Made by a program: the position numbers and the translations under genes
Part shown: positions 7,944 to 22,041 of the stretch, piece by piece
Numbering within the stretch: the stretch's first letter is position 1
Layout: every line of letters starts with the position of its first letter
From: Natronobeatus ordinarius
GTDB lineage: Archaea > Halobacteriota > Halobacteria > Halobacteriales > Natrialbaceae
Assembly (NCBI RefSeq): GCF_024362485.1
Contig: NZ_CP101456.1
Location: 1,116,001 to 1,180,000 of the forward strand
Direction of reading: 5' to 3'
DNA: 64,000 nt
Notes under the pieces: model-generated
Database searches by the model: none
Seen by the model: the letters and a program-made list of their open reading frames with translations, nothing else
What the model was told of the DNA's origin: nothing

Positions 7944-9725
7944 ATGAGCGAACGCGCCGCACCGATCACCCGAGAGACCGACGAACAGCCCGCCGAGACG
8001 CGACCGGACGACTCGAGCACCGAGACCGACCGACCGCCGGTCACGACCGGCGCCGAGGCGGTCGTCCGCACGCTCGAGAACGCGGGCGTCGAGTACGCCT
8101 TCGGCGTCCAGGGCGGGGCGATCATGCCCGTCTACGACGCGCTGTACGACTCGGAGATCTACCACGTAACGATGGCCCACGAGCAGGGGGCGGCTCACGC
8201 CGCCGACGCCTACGGCATCGTCTCGGGCGAACCGGGACTCTGTCTGGCGACGTCGGGGCCGGGGGCGACGAATCTCGTCACCGGCATCGCGGACGCCGAC
8301 ATGGATTCGGACCCGATGCTCGCGCTGACGGGCCAGGTCCCGACGGCGTTCGTCGGGAACGACGCCTTCCAGGAGACCGATACCACGGGCGTCACGGCGC
8401 CGATCACCAAAGACAACACGTTCTCGAGCGACTCGGCGCGAGTCGGCCAGGACGTCGCCGAGGCGTTCGCACTCGCCCGCGAGGGCCGGCCCGGACCGAC
8501 GCTGGTCGACCTCCCGAAGGACGTGACCAACGGCGAGACCGACCGCGTTCCGGACGAGCTGACGCCACCCGACACCTACGAGGTGCAAGAGGAGGCCGAC
8601 CCCGAGATCGTTCGGGACGCGGCCCGACGGATCGAGGCGTCCAGCCGACCCGTCATGCTGCTCGGTGGCGGCGTCATCAAAGCCGACGCCGCCGAGGAGT
8701 GTCGCGCGTTCGCCATCGAACACGAGATTCCGGTCATCACGACGATGCCCGGCCTCGGCTCGTTCCCCGAGGACCACGACCTCTCCCTCGAGATGGCGGG
8801 GATGCACGGCACGGGCTACGCGAACATGGCCATCTCACTGTGTGACACGCTGATCGGCGTCGGGACCCGGTTCGACGACCGCCTGACCGGCGGCATCGAG
8901 ACGTTCGCCCCGGACGCCGAGGTCATCCACGTCGACATCGACCCGGCCGAGATCAGCAAGAACATCCACGCGGAGTACCCGCTGGTCGGGGATGCCGCGA
9001 CCGTGATGGAGCAACTCGCCGACGAAGTCGACGCCTCGCCCGAGGCCAAAAAGTGGCGCGCCCAGTGTCAGCAGTGGAAGTCGGAGTACTCGATGGCCTA
9101 CCAGGCACCCGAGGACGAACCGGTCAAACCGCAGTTCGTCGTCGAGGCCTTAGACGAGGCCACGAGCGACCAGGCGATCGTGACCACCGGCGTCGGCCAG
9201 CACCAGATGTGGGCCTGCCAGTACTGGACGTACACGGAACCCCGGACCTGGGTCTCGAGTCACGGACTCGGGACGATGGGCTACGGCGTGCCGGCCGCGA
9301 TCGGCGCCCGACTCGCCGCCGACGACGACCAGGAGGTCGTCTGCATCGACGGCGACGCCTCGTTCCTGATGACGATCCAGGAACTGTCGGTGGCCGTTCG
9401 CGAAAACATGGACATCACCGTCGCCGTGCTCAACAACGAGTACATCGGCATGGTTCGCCAGTGGCAGGACGCCTTCTTCGAGGGCCGCCACTCGGCGTCG
9501 GAGTACGGCTGGTGTCCGGAGTTCGACAAGCTCGCCGAAGCGTTCGGCGCAAAGGGCTTCCGGATCGACGAGTACGACGAGGTCGCCGACACGATCGAGG
9601 CCGCACTCGCCTACGACGGCCCCTCGGTGATCGACGTCCACATCGATCCCAGAGAGAACGTCTACCCGATGGTGCCGAGCGGCGGCGACAACAGCCAGTT
9701 CGCACTGACGGAGGACCAGCTATGA
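7944..9725 (+). CDS. ilvB: Acetolactate synthase large subunit
   Basis: This 593-residue thiamine diphosphate enzyme makes acetolactate or acetohydroxybutyrate, the first common step to valine, leucine and isoleucine. The catalytic Glu is in MAHEQGAAHAADAYG (near residue 75). The central FAD-binding-like domain follows, and the ThDP/Mg motif is CIDGDASFLMT ... VLNNEYIGMVRQWQ (near 470-510). The first 35 residues are an acidic haloarchaeal extension. GAGGAGA 6 bases before the ATG is a Shine-Dalgarno site, unlike the leaderless leader ORF. Its last codons overlap ilvN by 4 bases (ATGA). Confidence 0.96.
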   Translation: MSERAAPITRETDEQPAETRPDDSSTETDRPPVTTGAEAVVRTLENAGVEYAFGVQGGAIMPVYDALYDSEIYHVTMAHEQGAAHAADAYGIVSGEPGLCLATSGPGATNLVTGIADADMDSDPMLALTGQVPTAFVGNDAFQETDTTGVTAPITKDNTFSSDSARVGQDVAEAFALAREGRPGPTLVDLPKDVTNGETDRVPDELTPPDTYEVQEEADPEIVRDAARRIEASSRPVMLLGGGVIKADAAEECRAFAIEHEIPVITTMPGLGSFPEDHDLSLEMAGMHGTGYANMAISLCDTLIGVGTRFDDRLTGGIETFAPDAEVIHVDIDPAEISKNIHAEYPLVGDAATVMEQLADEVDASPEAKKWRAQCQQWKSEYSMAYQAPEDEPVKPQFVVEALDEATSDQAIVTTGVGQHQMWACQYWTYTEPRTWVSSHGLGTMGYGVPAAIGARLAADDDQEVVCIDGDASFLMTIQELSVAVRENMDITVAVLNNEYIGMVRQWQDAFFEGRHSASEYGWCPEFDKLAEAFGAKGFRIDEYDEVADTIEAALAYDGPSVIDVHIDPRENVYPMVPSGGDNSQFALTEDQL

Positions 9726-10384
9726 CGTACGGACTCGAGGGACCCGCACCCGAGGATCGACCGGCGCCACAGGGACGACGAACCCCACAGGGGATTCGAA
9801 TCGACCCCGAGGTCGAAGCCGAACACGAGCCCCGACGGACGGTGATCTCTGCGCTCGTGAAACACGAACCCGGCGTGCTCTCTGACGTCTCGGGGCTGTT
9901 CTCGAGACGGCAGTTCAACATCGAGAGCCTGACCGTCGGGCCGACCGAAGACGAGAGCCAGGCGCGGATCACGCTCGTCGTCGAAGAGCCCGACCCGGGG
10001 ATCGCGCAGGTGAAAAAGCAGCTGCGAAAGCTGATCCCCGTGATCTCGGTTCGTGAGCTCCCCGGCGACGCGATGCGCCGGGAACTCGCGCTGATCAAGG
10101 TGAACGCGACGCAACCCGACCGGGTCGCCGCCGTCGCCGACATGTACGGCGCGAAAGCCGTCGACGCCAGCCCGGAGACCGCGACGTTCGAGATCACCGG
10201 CAGCCGCCAGAAGATCGACGCCGCGATCGAGACGTTCGGCCAGTTCGGCATCCGCGAACTGTCGCGGACGGGCACGACCGCGCTCGCCCGGGACACCGAG
10301 GACACCGCCTCGGAAGCGCCGGTCGAACAGCAGGTGAATCGCCAGCAGACTACTTCCCCACACCCAACAGCAAACGATGACTGA
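9722..10384 (+). CDS. ilvN: Acetolactate synthase small (regulatory) subunit
   Basis: The 220-residue protein has an N-terminal ACT domain ([20 protein letters not shown], near residues 40-110) that binds valine for feedback inhibition. A second ALS-type domain ([20 protein letters not shown]) follows. An acidic, Gln-rich tail of about 35 residues is a lineage extension. The ATG at 9722 overlaps the ilvB stop and the end overlaps ilvC by 8 bases, so the three subunits are coupled. Confidence 0.95.
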   Translation: MTYGLEGPAPEDRPAPQGRRTPQGIRIDPEVEAEHEPRRTVISALVKHEPGVLSDVSGLFSRRQFNIESLTVGPTEDESQARITLVVEEPDPGIAQVKKQLRKLIPVISVRELPGDAMRRELALIKVNATQPDRVAAVADMYGAKAVDASPETATFEITGSRQKIDAAIETFGQFGIRELSRTGTTALARDTEDTASEAPVEQQVNRQQTTSPHPTANDD

Positions 10385-11432
10385 CGCAGACTTCACGACC
10401 GACATCTACTACGACGACGACGCAGACGAATCGCTCCTCGCAGACGTGACGGTAGCCGTTCTCGGCTACGGTAGCCAGGGCCACGCCCACGCACAGAACC
10501 TCGCCGACAGCGGGGTCGACGTGATCGTCGGGCTGCGTGAGGACTCTTCGACGCGTGCGGCGGTGAACGAAGACGGCCTCGAGGTCGCCACCCCCGCCGA
10601 GGCCGCCGCACAGGCCGAGTACGTCTCCGTGCTCGTGCCGGACACGATCCAGCCGGCGGTGTTCGAGGAGATCAAACCCCACCTCGAGGACGGAAACACG
10701 CTCCAGTTCGCCCACGGCTTCAACATCCACTACAACCAGATCGCGCCGCCGGAGAACGTCGACGTGACGATGATCGCGCCCAAGTCGCCCGGCCACCTCG
10801 TCCGACGCAACTACGAGAGCGGCGAGGGGACGCCGGGGCTGCTCGCGGTCTACCAGGATGCGACCGGCGAGGCGAAGCCGAAGGCGCTGGCGTACGGGAA
10901 GGCGATCGGCTGCACCCGCGCGGGCGTCGTCGAGACGACGTTCCGCGAGGAGACCGAGACCGACCTCTTCGGCGAACAGGCCGTCCTCTGTGGTGGCATC
11001 GCCGAACTCATCAAGGCCGGCTACGAGACGCTCGTCGAGGCGGGCTACTCCCCGGAGATGGCCTACTTCGAGTGTCTCAACGAGATGAAGCTCATCGTCG
11101 ACCTGATGTATGAGGGCGGCATCGGCGCGATGTACGACTCCGTCAGCGACACGGCCGAGTACGGCGGACTGACCCGCGGACGGGCCGTCGTCGACGATCA
11201 CGCACGCGAGAACATGAGAGAGATCCTCGCCGAGGTCCAGAACGGCGAGTTCGCTCGCGAGTGGATCGCCGAGAACCAGGCGAACCGGCCGGTCTACACC
11301 CAGCTTCGCGAGGCCGAGAAGGCCCACGAGGTCGAAGCCGTCGGCGAACGGCTCCGCGCGCTGTTCGCCTGGGCCGAAGAACCGGAGGAAGAATCGGAAG
11401 ACGACGAACGAACGCGCGTCCAGGCAGACTGA
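10377..11432 (+). CDS. ilvC: Ketol-acid reductoisomerase
   Basis: The 351-residue enzyme converts acetolactate to dihydroxy-isovalerate with NADPH. The Rossmann motif is [17 protein letters not shown] (near residue 24-40). The substrate motif [13 protein letters not shown] and the knotted C-terminal domain with metal ligands ([10 protein letters not shown] ... [17 protein letters not shown]) are intact. This is a class I (short) enzyme, with an acidic C-terminal tail of about 20 residues. Its stop overlaps the next ATG (TGATG at 11430-11434). Confidence 0.97.
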   Translation: MTDADFTTDIYYDDDADESLLADVTVAVLGYGSQGHAHAQNLADSGVDVIVGLREDSSTRAAVNEDGLEVATPAEAAAQAEYVSVLVPDTIQPAVFEEIKPHLEDGNTLQFAHGFNIHYNQIAPPENVDVTMIAPKSPGHLVRRNYESGEGTPGLLAVYQDATGEAKPKALAYGKAIGCTRAGVVETTFREETETDLFGEQAVLCGGIAELIKAGYETLVEAGYSPEMAYFECLNEMKLIVDLMYEGGIGAMYDSVSDTAEYGGLTRGRAVVDDHARENMREILAEVQNGEFAREWIAENQANRPVYTQLREAEKAHEVEAVGERLRALFAWAEEPEEESEDDERTRVQAD

Positions 11433-11713
11433 TGACAGAGGACACCACACGGAACCGAGAGCCGATGAAAGCGATCAGCCACGCGAACCCCTACACCGGC
11501 GAGACGCTCGGGCAGGTGTTTAGCCGTGGCCCGATCGTCGCCGCCGACGGCGGTCACGATCCGTCGCGATCGAACGCGCAGTCGGCGGGGACGACGGCCG
11601 CCGACGACCCCCGGCCGACCCGAACGATGAAAGACGTCAGCCACACCCCACCACACGACGCCGACGACGCGAACCGCGTCTTCGAGCGGGGACCGGTAGC
11701 GGAGGACGAATGA
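11432..11713 (+). CDS. Small operon protein with a duplicated motif, between ilvC and leuC
   Basis: The 93-residue, hydrophilic product carries two copies of a motif. Copy one is [20 protein letters not shown] then RGPIVAADG (near residues 12-40). Copy two is [20 protein letters not shown] then RGPVAEDE (near 66-93). The shared pattern is MKxxSHxxP(x)nVFxRGPxV. A low-complexity linker joins them. It overlaps ilvC by one base and leuC by four (ATGA), so it is co-translated with the pathway. Function unknown; possibly a regulatory or scaffold peptide for the pathway enzymes. Confidence 0.75.
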   Translation: MTEDTTRNREPMKAISHANPYTGETLGQVFSRGPIVAADGGHDPSRSNAQSAGTTAADDPRPTRTMKDVSHTPPHDADDANRVFERGPVAEDE

Positions 11714-13128
11714 GCGAGGGAACGCTGTACGACAAGGTCTGGGATCGCCACAAGGTGACGACCCTGCCGACCGGACAGGATCAGCTGTTCGTCGGCCTCC
11801 ACCTCATCCACGAGGTCACGAGCCCACAGGCGTTCGGGATGCTCGAGGAACGCGACCTCGAGGTCGCCTATCCCGACCTCACGCACGCGACGGTCGACCA
11901 CATCCTGCCGACCTCGAGCACCGAGCGGCCCTACAGCGACGAGGCCGCCGAAGAGATGATGTCCGCACTCGAGCGGAACGTCCGCGAGGCGGGGATCGAC
12001 TTCTCGCACCCGGAGACGGGCGAGCAGGGGATCGTTCACGTCATCGGCCCGGAGCTGGGGCTGACCCAGCCGGGGATGACGATCGTCTGCGGTGACAGCC
12101 ACACGAGCACCCACGGCGCGTTCGGCGCGCTCGCGTTCGGGATCGGGACGAGCCAGATCCGGGACGTGCTCGCGACGGGCACCGTCGCCATGGAGAAGCT
12201 GAAGGTCCGCCGAATCGAGGTCAACGGCGAACTCGGCGAGGGCGTCGAGGCCAAAGACGTCATCCTCGAGATCATCCGCCGGCTCGGCGTCGAGGGCGGC
12301 GTCGGCTACGTCTACGAGTACGCCGGCGACGCCATCGAGAACATGGACATGGAAGGTCGCATGTCGATCTGTAACATGTCGATCGAGGGCGGCGCCCGCG
12401 CCGGCTACGTCAACCCCGACGAGACCACCTACGAGTGGCTCGAGGGCCGCGACGAGGTCCCCGAGGGCGAGGCATTCGAGGAGCGCAAGGCGTACTGGGA
12501 GTCGATCCGCTCGGACGCCGACGCGGCGTACGACGACGTCGTCGAGATCGACGCGAACGAACTCGAGCCCGTCGTCACCTGGGGCACCACGCCAGGACAG
12601 GGCGTCGGCGTCACCGAGCCGATCCCGGACCCCGACGACCTGCCCGCTGACAAACAGGCGACGGCTCGACGCGCCCAGGAACACATGCGCGTCGAGCCCG
12701 GCGAGACGATGGAAGGATACCCGATCGACGTCGCGTTCATCGGCTCGTGTACGAACGCGCGCCTGCCGGACCTCCGGCGAGCCGCGCGGATCGTCAAGGG
12801 TCGGGAGGTCCACCCGGACGTCCGCGCGATGGTCGTCCCCGGCAGCCAGCAGGTCAAAGCCGCCGCCGAGGAAGAAGGCCTCGACGAGATCTTCACCGAG
12901 GCCGGCTTCGACTGGCGCGGTGCCGGCTGTTCGATGTGTCTGGGAATGAACGAGGACCAGCTCGAGGGCGACGAGGCGTCGGCCTCCTCCTCGAACCGGA
13001 ACTTCGTCGGCCGACAGGGGAGCAAGGACGGTCGCACCGTCTTGATGAACCCGCGGATGGTCGCCGCGGCGGCGATCCACGGCGAGGTCACTGACGTCCG
13101 CGAACTCGAGGAGGTGACGCTGGCATGA
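11710..13128 (+). CDS. leuC: 3-Isopropylmalate dehydratase large subunit
   Basis: The 472-residue aconitase-family subunit carries the [4Fe-4S] ligands: Cys in [17 protein letters not shown] (near residue 343) and the CxxC pair in [15 protein letters not shown] (near 405). [20 protein letters not shown] is the typical active-site stretch. With LeuD it isomerises 2- to 3-isopropylmalate. Overlaps its neighbours by 4 bases on each side. Confidence 0.96.
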   Translation: MSEGTLYDKVWDRHKVTTLPTGQDQLFVGLHLIHEVTSPQAFGMLEERDLEVAYPDLTHATVDHILPTSSTERPYSDEAAEEMMSALERNVREAGIDFSHPETGEQGIVHVIGPELGLTQPGMTIVCGDSHTSTHGAFGALAFGIGTSQIRDVLATGTVAMEKLKVRRIEVNGELGEGVEAKDVILEIIRRLGVEGGVGYVYEYAGDAIENMDMEGRMSICNMSIEGGARAGYVNPDETTYEWLEGRDEVPEGEAFEERKAYWESIRSDADAAYDDVVEIDANELEPVVTWGTTPGQGVGVTEPIPDPDDLPADKQATARRAQEHMRVEPGETMEGYPIDVAFIGSCTNARLPDLRRAARIVKGREVHPDVRAMVVPGSQQVKAAAEEEGLDEIFTEAGFDWRGAGCSMCLGMNEDQLEGDEASASSSNRNFVGRQGSKDGRTVLMNPRMVAAAAIHGEVTDVRELEEVTLA

Positions 13129-13751
13129 GCGACGAGGTCGAGATTCCGAGCGTCGAGGAGGCTTCGGGCACCGGCGTCGCGATCCGCGGCAACGACATCG
13201 ACACCGACCAGATCATCCCGGCCCGATTCATGAAGGTCGTCACCTTCGACGGCCTCGGGCAGTTCGCCTTCTTCGACCAGCGGTTCACTGAAGACGACGA
13301 GCAAAAAGCCCACCCGATGAACGAGCCAGCCCACCAGGACGCCTCGGTGATGGTCGTCAACGCCAACTTCGGCTGTGGCTCCTCGCGCGAACACGCCCCG
13401 CAGGCGCTGATGCGCTGGGGGATCGACGCGGTGATCGGCGAGTCGTTCGCCGAGATCTTCGCGGGGAACTGCCTCGCACTCGGCATCCCGACGGTCACGG
13501 CCGACACCGAAACGATCGAGGCGCTCCAGGACTGGGTCGAGGCGAACCCCGACGGTGAACTCGAGATCGACGTCGCCGAAGAGACGGTCACCTACGACGG
13601 GACGTCGATCGACGTCGAGGTCGACGACGCCCAGCGAAAGGCGCTCGTCGAGGGCGTCTGGGACACCACGGCGCTGATGAAATCGAACGCGCAGGCGGTC
13701 GAGGAAACCGCCGAGTCGCTGCCGTACGTGGAGGACGGGAAGCGCGTATGA
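13125..13751 (+). CDS. leuD: 3-Isopropylmalate dehydratase small subunit
   Basis: The 208-residue swivel-domain subunit shows [17 protein letters not shown] (near residue 20) and the substrate-binding loop [19 protein letters not shown] (near residue 80). It completes the LeuCD isomerase. The ATG overlaps leuC (ATGA) and its end overlaps leuB (ATGA). Confidence 0.96.
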   Translation: MSDEVEIPSVEEASGTGVAIRGNDIDTDQIIPARFMKVVTFDGLGQFAFFDQRFTEDDEQKAHPMNEPAHQDASVMVVNANFGCGSSREHAPQALMRWGIDAVIGESFAEIFAGNCLALGIPTVTADTETIEALQDWVEANPDGELEIDVAEETVTYDGTSIDVEVDDAQRKALVEGVWDTTALMKSNAQAVEETAESLPYVEDGKRV

Positions 13752-14734
13752 GTTACGAGCTCACCGTCATCCCCGGCGATGGTATCGGCCAGGAGGTCGT
13801 CCCAGCGGCGATTCGGGTCCTCGAGACCCTCGACGTCGACTTCGAGTTCCACGAGGCCGACGCGGGCGACCACGTGAACGCAGAAACTGGCGAGGCGCTC
13901 CCCCAGGAGACGTACGAGCTCGCCGCGTCGACGGACGCGACGCTGTTCGGTGCCGCGGGCGAGACGGCCGCCGACGTCATCCTCCCGCTGCGCGAAGCCG
14001 TCGGCTCGTTCGTCAACGTCCGCCCCGCGAAAGCCTACCCCGGCGTCGAGGCCGTCCGCCCCGAGACGGATCTGGTCTTCCTCCGGGAGAACACCGAAGG
14101 CGTCTACTCTGGCCACGAGGATCGCCTCACGGAAGACGTTTCGACGCTCACCCGCGTCGTTACGGAGTCGGCCTCCCGACAGCTCGCCGAGTACGCCTGT
14201 GAGTTCGTCGACGAGCGCGAGACCGACGGCTTCACCGTCGTCCACAAGGCGAACGTGATGCGCGAGACTGACGGCCTCTTTCGTGACACCGTCACGGCGG
14301 TCGCCGACGACCACGGCGTCGAGACCGACGAGGTACTGATGGACGCGTTCGCGACCCACGTCTGTCTCGACCCCGAACAGTTCGACGTCGTCGTCTGTCC
14401 GAACCTCGCAGGAGACGTCCTCTCTGATCTCGCCGCGGGGCTCGTCGGCGGCCTCGGCCTCCTGCCGAGCGCGAACGTTGGCCCCGACCGCGGGCTGTTC
14501 GAGCCCGTCCACGGCACCGCACCCGACATCGCGGGCGAAGGGATGGCCAACCCGGCCGCAGCGATTCTCTCGGCCGCTTTGATGGTCGAGTATCTCGGCC
14601 ACGACGAGGAGGGTGCAGCCGTCCGGACCGCCGTCGAGGACGTCCTCGAGAACGGCCCTCGGACGCCCGACCTCGGTGGCGACGCCTCGACGGAGGACGT
14701 GACGAGCGCGGTCGTCGATCGACTCTCGAACTGA
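13748..14734 (+). CDS. leuB: 3-Isopropylmalate dehydrogenase
   Basis: The 328-residue decarboxylating dehydrogenase has [14 protein letters not shown] at the N-terminus, the substrate loop [17 protein letters not shown] and the metal/NAD region [20 protein letters not shown] ... [18 protein letters not shown]. It oxidises 3-isopropylmalate to 2-oxoisocaproate. It is the last gene of the overlapping ilv-leu run. Isocitrate dehydrogenase is less likely given the neighbours. Confidence 0.95.
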   Translation: MSYELTVIPGDGIGQEVVPAAIRVLETLDVDFEFHEADAGDHVNAETGEALPQETYELAASTDATLFGAAGETAADVILPLREAVGSFVNVRPAKAYPGVEAVRPETDLVFLRENTEGVYSGHEDRLTEDVSTLTRVVTESASRQLAEYACEFVDERETDGFTVVHKANVMRETDGLFRDTVTAVADDHGVETDEVLMDAFATHVCLDPEQFDVVVCPNLAGDVLSDLAAGLVGGLGLLPSANVGPDRGLFEPVHGTAPDIAGEGMANPAAAILSAALMVEYLGHDEEGAAVRTAVEDVLENGPRTPDLGGDASTEDVTSAVVDRLSN

Positions 14735-14777
14735 TTCTCGCCGGAGGATTTTACTCGCGGTCGTCGTACGGGGTGAC

Positions 14778-15839
14778 ATGCCTCGCGACGACACGCTCTC
14801 CGGCGTCGACTCCCGACTCGTTTCGACCGACCGCCTCGAGACGCACGTCCTCGAGTCCGGTGATCGAGACGGCCAGCCGATCGCCTTCTTACACGGCAAC
14901 GTCTCCTCCTCGCGGTTCTGGGAGGATTCCCTCGCTGCTCTCGACGACGAGTACTACGCGCTCGCCCCGGACTTGCGCGGCTACGGCGACAGCGAGACGA
15001 AATCGGTCGATGCTACGCAGGGACTCGGAGACTTCTCCGCGGACCTCGCGGCACTGCTCGAGGAACTCGAACTCGAGGCACCGATAACGCTCGTCGGCTG
15101 GTCGAACGGCGGCGGCGTGGCGATGGACTACACCATCTCCGCTCCCGGGCTGGTCGACGCCCTCGTGCTCGTCAACCCGCTCTCGCCGTACGGCTTCGGC
15201 GGGACGAAAGACGTCGACGGAACGCCGTGTTTCCCGGATTACGCTGGCTCCGGCGGCGGTGTCGCCACCGACGACTTCGTCGACGCTCTCGCCGACCGCG
15301 TTCGGGAGGACGACGTGCCGGGGGCGCCGCGAACGGTCCTGCGCTCGTTCTACGTCGACCCGACCTACGACTTCGATCCCGCGCGCGAGGAGTCGTACCT
15401 GTCCGGGATGCTCGACACCGCCACCGGTGAGGGAAACTACCCGGGGTCGGCGGTCGAGAGCGAACACTGGCCCGGCGTCGCCCCTGGCGAGACGGGCGTG
15501 AACAACGCCATTTCGCCGAAGTACTGCGACCTCACCGGCCTCGTCGAGATCGAGCCCAAACCACCAATTCGCTGGCTCCGCGGCGCGAACGACGCCATCA
15601 TCTCGAACGAGTCGCTGTTCGACGTCGGCACGCTCGGCCGGATGGACGAACTTCCCGGCTGGCCCGGCGACGACGTCTTCCCACCCCAGCCGATGGTCGA
15701 CCAGACGCGCGCCGTGCTCAAGTCCTACGCCGACGCTGGCGGCGAGTACGACGAGGTCGTCCTCCAGGGCGTCGGCCACACCCCTCACGTCGAGGTTCCC
15801 GGGGAGTTTCGCAACCAGCTCGCGGCCGTCCTCGAGTGA
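14778..15839 (+). CDS. Alpha/beta-hydrolase fold protein
   Basis: The 353-residue protein has the oxyanion motif FLHGNVSSSRFWED (near residue 38), the nucleophile elbow LVGWSNGGGVAMDY with Ser near 109, a probable acid Asp in WLRGANDAIIS, and a catalytic His in GVGHTPHVE near 334. It is longer than a minimal hydrolase, with a cap insert between the nucleophile and the acid. Substrate unknown. It starts 43 bases after leuB and ends two bases before the convergent NUDIX gene. Confidence 0.8.
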   Translation: MPRDDTLSGVDSRLVSTDRLETHVLESGDRDGQPIAFLHGNVSSSRFWEDSLAALDDEYYALAPDLRGYGDSETKSVDATQGLGDFSADLAALLEELELEAPITLVGWSNGGGVAMDYTISAPGLVDALVLVNPLSPYGFGGTKDVDGTPCFPDYAGSGGGVATDDFVDALADRVREDDVPGAPRTVLRSFYVDPTYDFDPAREESYLSGMLDTATGEGNYPGSAVESEHWPGVAPGETGVNNAISPKYCDLTGLVEIEPKPPIRWLRGANDAIISNESLFDVGTLGRMDELPGWPGDDVFPPQPMVDQTRAVLKSYADAGGEYDEVVLQGVGHTPHVEVPGEFRNQLAAVLE

Positions 15840-15840
15840 G

Positions 15841-16311
15841 CTACAGCGCGTCCCACTCGAGGTCGTGGCCGACGAACGTCGCTTCGTCGAGCGGCCGCCC
15901 ACCCTCGAAGTGAAACTCGCCGACGACAGTCTCGCCCTCGAGGACGCCCGGCAGCCAGAGGCGATCGTCCTCCCACATCCGGTCGTAGGGGACCTCCTCG
16001 ATCGGAATCCACTCGGGGCGCGCCTCGGGTGAGGCCGTCGGCTCGCCCGCGAACTCGTCGGTTCGAAAAACGTGACAGACCGTGTGGACCGCACCGTCGA
16101 GGGTGAACGTCAGCTCGCCAGCGCGCTCGAGGTCGGACACCTCGAGCCCGACCTCCTCGCGGACTTCGCGTTTCGCACACTCGAGCGGCGTCTCGCCGTC
16201 CTCGAGCTTTCCACCGGGGCCGTTGTACCAGCCTGCACCGAGTCCGCGGCGCTTCTCGATCAACAGCACTTCGTCGTCGCGAACGACGAAACACAGTGTC
16301 GCTTCGATCAT
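15841..16311 (-). CDS. NUDIX hydrolase (MutT/8-oxo-dGTPase-like)
   Basis: The 156-residue product has a complete NUDIX box, GKLEDGETPLECAKREVREE followed by VGLEV (near residues 36-60). It starts MIEATLCFVVRDDEVLLIEK. The sequence GWYNGPGGKLE resembles MTH1-type 8-oxo-dGTPases that clean oxidised nucleotides. The ATG at 16311 is preferred over a GTG seven codons upstream, since it begins directly at the first beta-strand. Exact substrate not determined. Confidence 0.87.
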   Translation of the reverse strand: MIEATLCFVVRDDEVLLIEKRRGLGAGWYNGPGGKLEDGETPLECAKREVREEVGLEVSDLERAGELTFTLDGAVHTVCHVFRTDEFAGEPTASPEARPEWIPIEEVPYDRMWEDDRLWLPGVLEGETVVGEFHFEGGRPLDEATFVGHDLEWDAL

Positions 16312-16686
16312 TGGACGGGGTTCGGACGCCACCGAATAAAACGTCTCGACGTACGCGTGTGCGCGCGAACGACCACGACGGTGTCCGTCCTCGAGTGGAG
16401 ACCTCTATACTGGACAATATAACAATTGATGGCTGGTGAGAGTCAGTAGCAGTGGACGATCGATTAAGAGGACTTAAGTACTACCCGGCGACTATGATTG
16501 AATGAAGACGAAGTGAGGATCCCTCCCCTGCGGTCTTCCGTACAGAAGGGATCTGATGTTAGCCTCGACAGTTCGGTGACGCCCAATCGGTCGATCGATT
16601 CGGTCGTCGTCGAACGCGGACCCAACATTACGTGTGAGTATTACGATATTCACCGCCAACACCTCCCTCCATCCGGAGGGAATAGC
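16312..16686 (+). promoter_or_regulatory. rRNA operon promoter and 5' leader
   Basis: Two TATA-like boxes are visible, CAATATAACA at about 16415-16424 and CTTAAGTA at about 16473-16480, consistent with the multiple promoters usual for haloarchaeal rRNA operons. The leader then carries the 5' strand of the 16S processing stem at 16558-16574. No protein gene is supported. Confidence 0.6.
16558..16574 (+). other. 5' strand of the 16S rRNA processing stem
   Basis: GTTAGCCTCGACAGTTC is the exact inverted complement of 18240-18256 downstream of 16S. Outside it, GTGACGCCCAATCGG against CCGATCGGGCACC continues the pairing with mismatches, as expected for a bulge-helix-bulge cut by the archaeal splicing endonuclease. 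Confidence 0.8.
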
Positions 16687-18158
<1,472 letters not shown>

Positions 18159-18239
18159 ACAGAACGGGACCACCCCGACGAGGGTGGCCCACCACGTCCG
18201 CGTCCGACCGACCGCCGATCAGGCCGATCGGGCACCTTT

Positions 18240-18256
18240 GAACTGTCGAGGCTAAC
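18240..18256 (+). other. 3' strand of the 16S rRNA processing stem
   Basis: GAACTGTCGAGGCTAAC pairs perfectly with 16558-16574 upstream of 16S. It lies in the internal spacer 40 bases before tRNA-Ala. Confidence 0.8.
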
Positions 18257-18295
18257 GTTTACTCTCCGTCCCAGCTCCGATGCTGGAACGGGGAT

Positions 18296-18367
18296 GGGCC
18301 CATAGCTCAGTGGGAGAGTGCCTCCTTTGCAAGGAGGATGCCCTGGGTTCGAATCCCAGTGGGTCCA
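18296..18367 (+). tRNA. tRNA-Ala (UGC)
   Basis: A full cloverleaf: acceptor GGGCCCA/TGGGTCC with discriminator A, D-arm GCTCAGTGGGAGAGT, anticodon stem CCTCC/GGAGG with loop TTTGCAA (anticodon TGC), and T-arm CTGGG TTCGAAT CCCAG. CCA is not encoded. It sits in the 16S-23S spacer, the usual archaeal place. Confidence 0.96.
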
Positions 18368-18503
18368 TGACACGGTGCGATCGAACCGTGCCCCTTAAGT
18401 GGGGGACGGCGCTACGATCAAACCGGAAGAAACCGATGCACCACCCCGCGCAAGTGCGGGTGGGAAGGGTCAATGCACGCTGCGTCTACAGCGCTGCAAA
18501 TGA

Positions 18504-18566
18504 GACCGTGTGTACGTGTAGTCCAGGCGTCCACTGGACCCGTTCCCGGGTCACAATTACAGATCC
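18504..18566 (+). other. 5' strand of the 23S rRNA processing stem
   Basis: TACGTGTAGTCCAG, CTGGACCCGTT, CGGGTCACA and CAGATCC occur here in order. Their inverted complements are found in reverse order at about 21498-21570, after 23S. The interruptions fit a bulge-helix-bulge processing site. Confidence 0.75.
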
Positions 18567-18572
18567 GACGAA

Positions 18573-21490
<2,918 letters not shown>

Positions 21491-21497
21491 TATTCAT

Positions 21498-21570
21498 GGA
21501 TCTGCACTGTGACCCGTTTGAACGGGTCCAGGCGCAAACTGGACTACACGTAACATACGGTTTCAGACCA
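21498..21570 (+). other. 3' strand of the 23S rRNA processing stem
   Basis: GGATCTG, TGTGACCCG, AACGGGTCCAG and CTGGACTACACGTA are the complements, in reverse order, of the strand at 18504-18566. The stem encloses 23S. Confidence 0.75.
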
Positions 21571-21610
21571 CCGACGTTGGACGAAATCGCGGTTCGAGTC
21601 CGCGAGTCGG

Positions 21611-21732
21611 CGTTAAGGCGGCCACAGCGGCGGGGTTCCTCCCGTACCCATCCCGAACACGGCAGATAAGCCCGCCTGCGTACCGGCCAGTACTGGAGTG
21701 GGAGACCCTCTGGGAACGTCGGTTCGTCGCCT
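21611..21732 (+). rRNA. rrf: 5S ribosomal RNA
   Basis: It starts TTAAGGCGGCCACAGCGG and contains CCCGTACCCATCCCGAACAC, the conserved loop B/C segment, and ends by pairing GTCGCCTCC with GGCGGCC. About 122 nt, the usual haloarchaeal size. No tRNA-Cys follows, although many haloarchaeal rRNA operons have one. Confidence 0.95.
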
Positions 21733-21746
21733 CCACTCATACTATC

Positions 21747-21777
21747 ATCACCCCCCGAGAGCAACCGCTCCGGGGGG
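21747..21777 (+). terminator. GC-rich hairpin after 5S rRNA
   Basis: CACCCCCCG pairs with CGGGGGGTG (9 bp), a bulged A follows, then GAGC pairs with GCTC around AACC. The sequence after it (GCTGTATTTACGG) is only weakly T-rich. It is probably the end of the rRNA operon. Confidence 0.6.
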
Positions 21778-21790
21778 TGGCTGTATTTAC

Positions 21791-21813
21791 GGACGGCCCG
21801 ATCAGGGCCGTCC
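21791..21813 (+). terminator. Second hairpin after 5S rRNA
   Basis: GGACGGCCC pairs perfectly with GGGCCGTCC around GATCA. It lies 14 bases after the first hairpin, and between the rRNA operon and the convergent helicase operon. It may serve either strand. Confidence 0.5.
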
Positions 21814-22041
21814 TGTCGTCCCCGCCCACCCTCGAGAGACGTCTCTCCGCCGTCCGTTCTTATCACACATAAGTCATAAACCGGTCTGCTCGAGCGACAG
21901 CGCTGGGACTGCGCGTTCGGTAACAACGTATTGGCGGTTGCAACGCGCACACCGCAGTCGGCCATCGTCGACCTCGAGCGCGATAATCTAATTTTGTACC
22001 GACGGGCTCGCGAGCTCGAGGCGGCGACGCTCGAGCGGAGG

